Part shown: positions 56,278 to 60,206 of the stretch, in pieces
How positions within the stretch are numbered: position 1 is the first letter of the stretch
Layout: each line of letters opens with the position of its first letter
Assembly (NCBI GenBank): GCA_003243195.1
Contig: QFQI01000014.1
Coordinates: 1-60,206, forward strand
From: Sphingomonas taxi
Lineage (GTDB): Bacteria > Pseudomonadota > Alphaproteobacteria > Sphingomonadales > Sphingomonadaceae
Length of the DNA: 60,206 bases
Direction of reading: 5' to 3'
Notes under the pieces: model-generated
What the model was told of the DNA's origin: nothing
Database searches by the model: none
The model's input: the letters and a program-made list of their open reading frames with translations, nothing else
Position numbers and translations under genes: made by a program

Positions 56278-56596
56278 CGCGGCATCTCCGCAAAGATGCC
56301 GACGGCTTTTTTGAGATGTCACGCTCCATCCGCGCCCGGTCCAACTCACGCCGCATCCGCGCGATCTCGGATGCCTGATCCGCCGGCGACGCCATCACCG
56401 ATACTGGCGGCTTTGCCGCTGGGCTTGCCGGCGTGGCACCGCTCTCGTGCAACTTGCGCTGCCAGCGACGCAGCGTCGTCGGCATGATCCCCAACTCGGC
56501 GGCCACCTCGGTCCGCATCCGACCGCTCGTCTCCCACAGCGCTACCGCCTCGCGCTTGAACTCCCCCGTGAACCGGCGCTTCGTCGTATTCGCCAT
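56255..56596 (-). CDS. IS3-family transposase OrfA (113 aa in frame 0)
   Basis: Helix-turn-helix OrfA. The ATG at 56596 (second of two) has AGGAGG upstream. TKRRFTGEFKREAVALWE and VAAELGIMPTTLRRWQRK form the DNA-binding helix-turn-helix; a leucine-zipper-like tail carries MRRELDRARMERDI. A run of six A on the coding strand (56307-56312) is the expected site for the -1 frameshift that makes the OrfAB fusion; in the shifted frame the sequence continues KKAVGIFAEMPR and stops at 56274. Confidence 0.8.
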   Translation of the reverse strand: MANTTKRRFTGEFKREAVALWETSGRMRTEVAAELGIMPTTLRRWQRKLHESGATPASPAAKPPVSVMASPADQASEIARMRRELDRARMERDISKKPSASLRRCRGEVRFHR

Positions 56597-56753
56597 CATG
56601 CACCTCCTGGCTCCGAAGAGCCTATCATCGGTGTCCGTCAAACCAGGGGAAGATCCGGGCGGAAATCGGGGATCTGGCGAACCCTTCCGACCGGGAGGGC
56701 AAAAGCTTCTCCCTCCAGGCGGAAGACGACAGCCTGCACGTCGGCCGGTCGGG

Positions 56754-58685
56754 TCATGCCGCGTGACCGAATTCGGCATCCTCGCCGTCCGCGCCGCCCT
56801 GTGCCAGATCGAGTGCAAAGCCGCGCACGCGCGTCTGCTGGTCGACGACCGATCCCGGGTTGGTCCTTGCCTTGACCGGCTTGCGGGTCGCCTTGACGGG
56901 CGGCTTGGCCGGTGCCGCCGCCTTGCGGGCCGGCGCGGTCCTGGGGCGCGCCGCATCGCTTTCCATACGGAAGAACGAGATGCCTTCCTGCAGATCCTCC
57001 GCCTGCTCGGCCAGTTGCTCGGACGTCGACGAGATCTGCTCGGATGCCGAGGCATTCTGCTGCGTCACCTGATCGAGTTGCTGGATCGCCTCGTTGATCT
57101 GGCTGGCGCCGATATCCTGTTCGCGGCAGGCGGCGCTGATTTCGGAGACGAGTTCGGCAGTGCGGCGGATGTCGGGCACCAGCTTGGTCAGCATGTCGTC
57201 GGCTTGCGCCGCCGCCATCACCGTTTCGGAAGACATCGCGCTGATCTCGGCCGCGGCGGTCTGACTGCGCTCGGCGAGCTTGCGTACTTCCGAAGCGACT
57301 ACCGCGAATCCCTTCCCATGCTCCCCGGCGCGTGCCGCCTCGACTGCCGCGTTGAGCGCCAGAAGGTCGGTCTGCCGTGCGATCTCCTGGACGATGCCGA
57401 TCTTTTCGGCGATCGTACGCATCGCCGCCACCGCCTTCTGCACCGCCGCGCCACTGACTTGCGCATCATGCGACGACTGGCGCGCGATCTTTTCGGTCTG
57501 CGCCGCATTGTCGGCGTTCTGCTTGATGTTCGCCGCCATCTGCTCCATCGATGCCGAGGCTTCCTCAGCCGCCGCCGCCTGCTCGGTCGCACCCCCCGAC
57601 ACCTGCTCCGACGCCGAGGACAGCTGTTGACTGCCCGATGCGACCTGCTCCGCAGCGCCCGAAACGTTGCTGGCGAAGCGCGTCAGATTGTCGACCAGAT
57701 TATTGATCGCATCCTTCATACGACGGTGATCGCCATCGCAGTCGATCTCGACACGCTCCAGCAGAGATCCGGTGCTAACCAGGTCGAGTACGCGATTACC
57801 CTCGCCGATCGGCAGCAGGATTGCGTCGAGCATGCCGTTGATGCCACCGATCAGCTGGGCGAAATCGCCAGGAAACTGCGTCGCATCGCCACGTTCGCGC
57901 AGCCGGCCGGCGGTCGAGGCGTCGATCAGTCGCTGGATCTCGCCGATGATCGCTTTGAAGTTCGCGCGCAGCAGCTCGATCGTATCATTGATGAACGCCT
58001 TCTTGCCTGGCAGTTGCTCCATGGGCGCGTTGAAATCGCCTTCGCCAAACAGCTTGATGCAGGCCATCGCCTTCTTCTTCGCGGCAATATGATCGGCCAC
58101 CATTTCATTGAGCCCCTTCGCCATCACAGCGAAGCTGCCACGGAACTTTTCGGTAGGGACGAAGACGTCGATGTCGCCGCGGTTGTGCTCGACCGACATA
58201 TGATTCATCTCGGCGATCAACCCCTTCAAGTTGCCGCGCAGCAACTCGATCGCATCATTGATGAACGCCTTTTTACCGGGCAGTTGCTGAAGTGGAGTGT
58301 CGAAGTCACCCTCGCCCAGTGCCTTGATGCAGGACATCGCCATCCTCTTCGCCGCGATATGGCTGGCGACCAAGTCGTTCACCGAGCGAGCCGCGGCCGC
58401 CAGCTCGCCGTGATAGTCGCTCACTGGCAGCACGACGTCGATCTCACCTCGATCATGTTCGACCGCCATGCGCGCCAATCCCTGGGCGAACGCAGCGGGC
58501 GGCATCGTCGCGACATCGAGCATCTCGTTCACCGACGTCAGCAACTCGCGCACTGCTCCCGTCGCGGCCGACAGATCCGCGCGTTGGGACGTATCGCCGC
58601 TCGCGAACACGCGCTGCAGACGGCGGACCTCGGACGTGGCCGCGTCGATGTGCGACGACTCCTTGAACGAAACATGAAACCGCAT
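56754..58685 (-). CDS. Soluble poly-HAMP methyl-accepting chemotaxis protein (643 aa)
   Basis: Cytoplasmic chemoreceptor. The ATG at 58685 follows AGAGGAA. No transmembrane segment or signal peptide is visible. Residues 73-162 and 163-252 are near-identical 90-residue modules (MAVEHDRGEID / MSVEHNRGDID, both with AFINDxIELLR); a third, more diverged one follows to about 350, making a poly-HAMP-like sensor rod. The signalling domain then shows QTDLLALNAAVEAARAGEHG at the tip. A Lys/Pro/Ala-rich tail (residues ~585-620) precedes the end; no xWxxF tether. Lies 19 bp after cheW in the same operon. Confidence 0.93.
   Translation of the reverse strand: MRFHVSFKESSHIDAATSEVRRLQRVFASGDTSQRADLSAATGAVRELLTSVNEMLDVATMPPAAFAQGLARMAVEHDRGEIDVVLPVSDYHGELAAAARSVNDLVASHIAAKRMAMSCIKALGEGDFDTPLQQLPGKKAFINDAIELLRGNLKGLIAEMNHMSVEHNRGDIDVFVPTEKFRGSFAVMAKGLNEMVADHIAAKKKAMACIKLFGEGDFNAPMEQLPGKKAFINDTIELLRANFKAIIGEIQRLIDASTAGRLRERGDATQFPGDFAQLIGGINGMLDAILLPIGEGNRVLDLVSTGSLLERVEIDCDGDHRRMKDAINNLVDNLTRFASNVSGAAEQVASGSQQLSSASEQVSGGATEQAAAAEEASASMEQMAANIKQNADNAAQTEKIARQSSHDAQVSGAAVQKAVAAMRTIAEKIGIVQEIARQTDLLALNAAVEAARAGEHGKGFAVVASEVRKLAERSQTAAAEISAMSSETVMAAAQADDMLTKLVPDIRRTAELVSEISAACREQDIGASQINEAIQQLDQVTQQNASASEQISSTSEQLAEQAEDLQEGISFFRMESDAARPRTAPARKAAAPAKPPVKATRKPVKARTNPGSVVDQQTRVRGFALDLAQGGADGEDAEFGHAA
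57930..58469 (-). repeat. Two tandem 270-bp coding repeats in the poly-HAMP MCP
   Basis: Copy one is 58200-58469 (residues 73-162) and copy two 57930-58199 (residues 163-252). Both encode the same pattern of VEH.RG.ID, N.LVA.HIAAK, GEGDF and LPGKKAFIND at equal spacing. They look like an in-frame tandem duplication that diverged. Confidence 0.8.
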
Positions 58686-58704
58686 GGCTATTCCTCTTGA
58701 AGAA

Positions 58705-59226
58705 TCAGACTGTCATTGTACCGGCCAACGGTGTGGCGAAGATGTTATTTAGGTCAGGCAAGACCACGACATCGTTATGCTGCCGGACAAGAGTTCGAAC
58801 GAAGTCTCTCCGCCATTTCAGGCCGATGACGGGCGGCGGTTCGCTGGTATCCGCGAATAAGGTTGTAACTTCGTGGACGCGGTCCGTCTTGAGCCCGAGA
58901 AGCGTGGGTTCTTCGTCGAGATCGAGTTCGATGACGATGATGCGGCTGTCGGCTCCGGCGACCGACGCCACCATGCCGAAGGCGAGCCGGAGATCAGCGA
59001 CGGGGACGATGCGCCCCCGAAAGTTGACGACCGACGGAACCAGTCCGGGCGCACCCGGCACGCGGATTTCGGGTAGCGGATCGAGGATCTCACGCACCAG
59101 CGCCGCTTCCAGCGCGAAGGTCTGACCGCCCATGTCGAAGGTCAGGACTTCGACCGCGCCGGCCTCGCTCCATGGCACATCGGCGACATGGGCCTGGTCA
59201 TCCGGCTGCACGAAGTGTCTCCTCAT
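58705..59226 (-). CDS. cheW: CheW chemotaxis coupling protein (173 aa)
   Basis: Adaptor joining chemoreceptors and CheA. The ATG at 59226 is used; no strong ribosome site is seen, and the start lies inside the end of the cheA remnant, typical of coupled chemotaxis genes. The CheW fold is clear: VLTFDMGGQTFALEAALVREIL, PGLVPSVVNFRGRIVPVADLR and SRIIVIELDLDEEPTLLGL. Length is normal. With cheA broken, coupling would need a CheA encoded elsewhere. Confidence 0.92.
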   Translation of the reverse strand: MRRHFVQPDDQAHVADVPWSEAGAVEVLTFDMGGQTFALEAALVREILDPLPEIRVPGAPGLVPSVVNFRGRIVPVADLRLAFGMVASVAGADSRIIVIELDLDEEPTLLGLKTDRVHEVTTLFADTSEPPPVIGLKWRRDFVRTLVRQHNDVVVLPDLNNIFATPLAGTMTV

Positions 59227-59489
59227 GGCTGTGGCCGATCGCGACGAGCTGCGTAACGTCGAGGATCAGCGCCACGCCACCATCGCCGAGGATGGGTGAA
59301 GGCGGCGAGCGCGTCGAACCCGAACATCGCGCCCGAGCCCTTCAGCGTATGCAACCCGCGGAAGACCGCGTTGACCAGATCCATGTCGCCGAGCCGGCGA
59401 TCGAGATCGAGCAGGCTCTGTTCGACCTGTTCGAGCAATTCGCCCGCCTCGATGCGAAAGGTCGCTGTCGGATCCCCGCTGTTCATCAT
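59198..59489 (-). pseudogene. cheA: cheA remnant: P1 phosphotransfer start joined to the last ~30 codons
   Basis: Starting at ATG 59489 (overlapping the STAS stop as ATGA) the frame encodes a CheA P1 domain (EAGELLEQVEQSLLDLD, VFRGLHTLKGSGAMFGFDALAAFTH, with the phosphorylated His). It then changes frame at about 59296. The adjoining frame reads ILGDGGVALILDVTQLVAIG and stops at 59198-59200, which is the CheA C-terminus that normally overlaps cheW. P2, dimerisation, kinase and most of the CheW-like domain (about 600 residues) are missing. CCAT at the joint would be shared by both original sites. The actual product is a ~88-residue Hpt with a foreign tail. Confidence 0.85.
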
Positions 59490-59809
59490 GCCACCCATTG
59501 GGTCGCTTCTTCATGGAGCCAGAAGCGGCGATCGTCGTCGGACGCACCGCTGAGGAAACCGGCACGATCGAGCAGGCGGCGCAGCGTCGCGTCGCCGGGG
59601 GCGGCCAGCGCGAAGTCACGGTTCGCCATCGTCGCCGTGGTCCGCGCCGACTGGATCAGTTGCAGGACGCTGAGGTCGGGAGCGATCACGGCCGACAGGT
59701 CGAGCCGCACCGCGCCGGGTCCGGCAAAGGCCCCCCGCAGTTGTTCAGCAAGGCATCCAACCACCGCCAAGCGCAAGTCACCAGCCGCGATCAGGGTCGT
59801 GGTCGACAT
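59486..59809 (-). CDS. STAS-domain protein of the chemosensory operon (107 aa)
   Basis: Small STAS (anti-sigma-antagonist-like) protein. The ATG at 59809 is chosen; upstream only a TTG is available. STAS strand-helix features: LRLAVVGCLAEQLRGAFAG, VRLDLSAVIAPDLSVLQLIQSARTTA and the C-terminal FLSGASDD. The usual phosphorylatable Ser lies in the loop after LDLSAV, where the sequence is IAPDLSV. It is the first gene of the leftward operon (STAS, cheA remnant, cheW, MCP), as in chemosensory clusters with a CheX/STAS-type component. Confidence 0.85.
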   Translation of the reverse strand: MSTTTLIAAGDLRLAVVGCLAEQLRGAFAGPGAVRLDLSAVIAPDLSVLQLIQSARTTATMANRDFALAAPGDATLRRLLDRAGFLSGASDDDRRFWLHEEATQWVA

Positions 59810-59812
59810 GAG

Positions 59813-59854
59813 ACAATCCAATATTGTAGATTGTTGGAACCGTACGATATTATA
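59813..59854 (-). promoter_or_regulatory. Promoter and dyad of the chemosensory operon
   Basis: On the leftward strand a perfect TATAAT is at 59854-59849, about 40 bp above the STAS start. The -35 region is weak (GATGTC). Between promoter and gene lies the inverted repeat ACAATC (59813-59818) / GATTGT (59829-59834), around an inner palindrome CAATATTG (59819-59826). This suggests a repressor site in the leader. Confidence 0.5.
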
Positions 59855-60131
59855 CCGCCAGCCGCCGCACTGACATCAGCCGCAGAAAATGTCCTGCCAT
59901 TGACAACGTACAGCACGAACGCGCAGATTCATATCTGCGCTCGTCTTCTCCAGATCATCATAAATGCACAGGGCTGTCATATTATACAGGCGTAAAACTT
60001 GTATTAATGCACATCAATGCGGGACGGACAGGAAGGGCGGCCAGCACATCCTTCGCTACGTCGCCGCATCTCGCCCGCCCTGTAGTGGAACCGCTACGAC
60101 GGACCGAAACGTTCCGACGACATGGCGGCTA
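59855..60131. other. AT-rich then GC-rich intergenic region
   Basis: About 280 bp upstream of the chemosensory promoter up to the IS630 end. The part 59880-60015 is AT-rich; the rest is GC-rich. No gene, strong dyad or RNA signature seen. Confidence 0.4.
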
Positions 60132-60206
60132 GAGCGGTTTCCGATCAGTCTGCATCGTAACCGGCGTTGGCGAAGTAGTTGGCGCACTCCTGTGGTGGGT
60201 AGAGGT
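60132..60206 (-). mobile_element. End of an IS630-family insertion sequence, cut by the window edge
   Basis: GAGCGGTTTCCG next to a TA dinucleotide (60130-60131, the usual IS630 target) marks the element end. The rest of the element would lie beyond the right border. Confidence 0.55.
60145..60206 (-). CDS. C-terminus of an IS630-family transposase (partial)
   Basis: Reading leftward from the edge, the frame gives LYPPQECANYFANAGYDAD and stops at 60145-60147. This matches the conserved last residues of IS630 transposases (ECxNYFxxAGY). The catalytic core lies outside the window, so functionality cannot be judged. Confidence 0.65.
   Translation of the reverse strand, partial: LYPPQECANYFANAGYDAD

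Larger units (their letters stand above)
56022..56655 (-). mobile_element. IS3-family insertion sequence with internal deletion
   Basis: The ends form an inverted repeat: GATCTTCCCCT then CGGACAC at the left (56022-56046), mirrored at the right (about 56631-56655), matching at about 19 of 25 positions. Inside, reading leftward, are a complete orfA, a short orfB start, and the orfB C-terminus. About 200 codons of orfB are missing, so the element is about 0.63 kb instead of about 1.2 kb and cannot move on its own. No target-site duplication was found. Confidence 0.8.

Noticed and set aside
56014..56665. Target-site duplication around the IS3 element
   Set aside because: The 3-4 bases flanking both ends do not match; deletion or rearrangement may have removed it.

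Overview
The window is about 60 kb of GC-rich DNA. Its gene content points to a sphingomonad-type alphaproteobacterium: five TonB-dependent outer-membrane receptors, soluble multi-PAS hybrid histidine kinases, an AcoR-like/ALDH/ADH/DUF779 cluster, SleB-type hydrolase and many GTG starts. No rRNA, tRNA or CRISPR array was seen. Taxonomy is an inference from gene style; no marker gene is present.

Left part (1-12.7 kb): a TonB receptor closed by a perfect 16-bp hairpin; a second TonB receptor translationally coupled (TGATG) to a secreted type I phosphodiesterase; two aldo/keto reductases with a LysR regulator between them (a 9+9 bp dyad lies in the divergent gap); an ArsR-type regulator divergent from an SDR; an FMN reductase divergent from an ACMSD-type amidohydrolase. 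Middle-left (12.9-24.4 kb): a methyl-accepting chemotaxis protein, two large soluble hybrid histidine kinases, a NIPSNAP protein, a MetX-like alpha/beta hydrolase, a cell-wall hydrolase, and a truncated, frameshifted OmpR/KdpE-type response regulator.

Middle (24.4-40.3 kb): a putatively Fur-controlled siderophore receptor plus binding protein; a LysR regulator coupled (ATGA) to a methyltransferase; a TetR/SDR/type II NADH dehydrogenase unit behind a 38-bp AcrR-like palindrome; an alcohol/aldehyde oxidation cluster (short AcoR-like regulator, aldehyde dehydrogenase, AdhP, DUF779); HchA; a LuxR-like fragment; and a coupled EthD-like/membrane-protein pair.

Right (40.4-60.2 kb): a FecA-type receptor divergent from its FecI sigma factor and FecR anti-sigma factor; a likely peptide-acquisition island (M20 amidohydrolase, TonB receptor, M14 carboxypeptidase, TPR/2OG-Fe(II) oxygenase, CocE-type hydrolase); an IS3-family element with most of orfB deleted; and a leftward chemosensory operon (STAS, cheA remnant, cheW, soluble poly-HAMP MCP) in which cheA has lost its centre. 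The end of an IS630-type element lies at the right edge.

The theme is nutrient scavenging (TonB receptors paired with secreted hydrolases and substrate-specific regulators) plus sensory genes undergoing decay. The most unusual items are the cheA and IS3 internal deletions, both with short homologies at the junctions, and several well-defined dyad operators next to their likely regulators.
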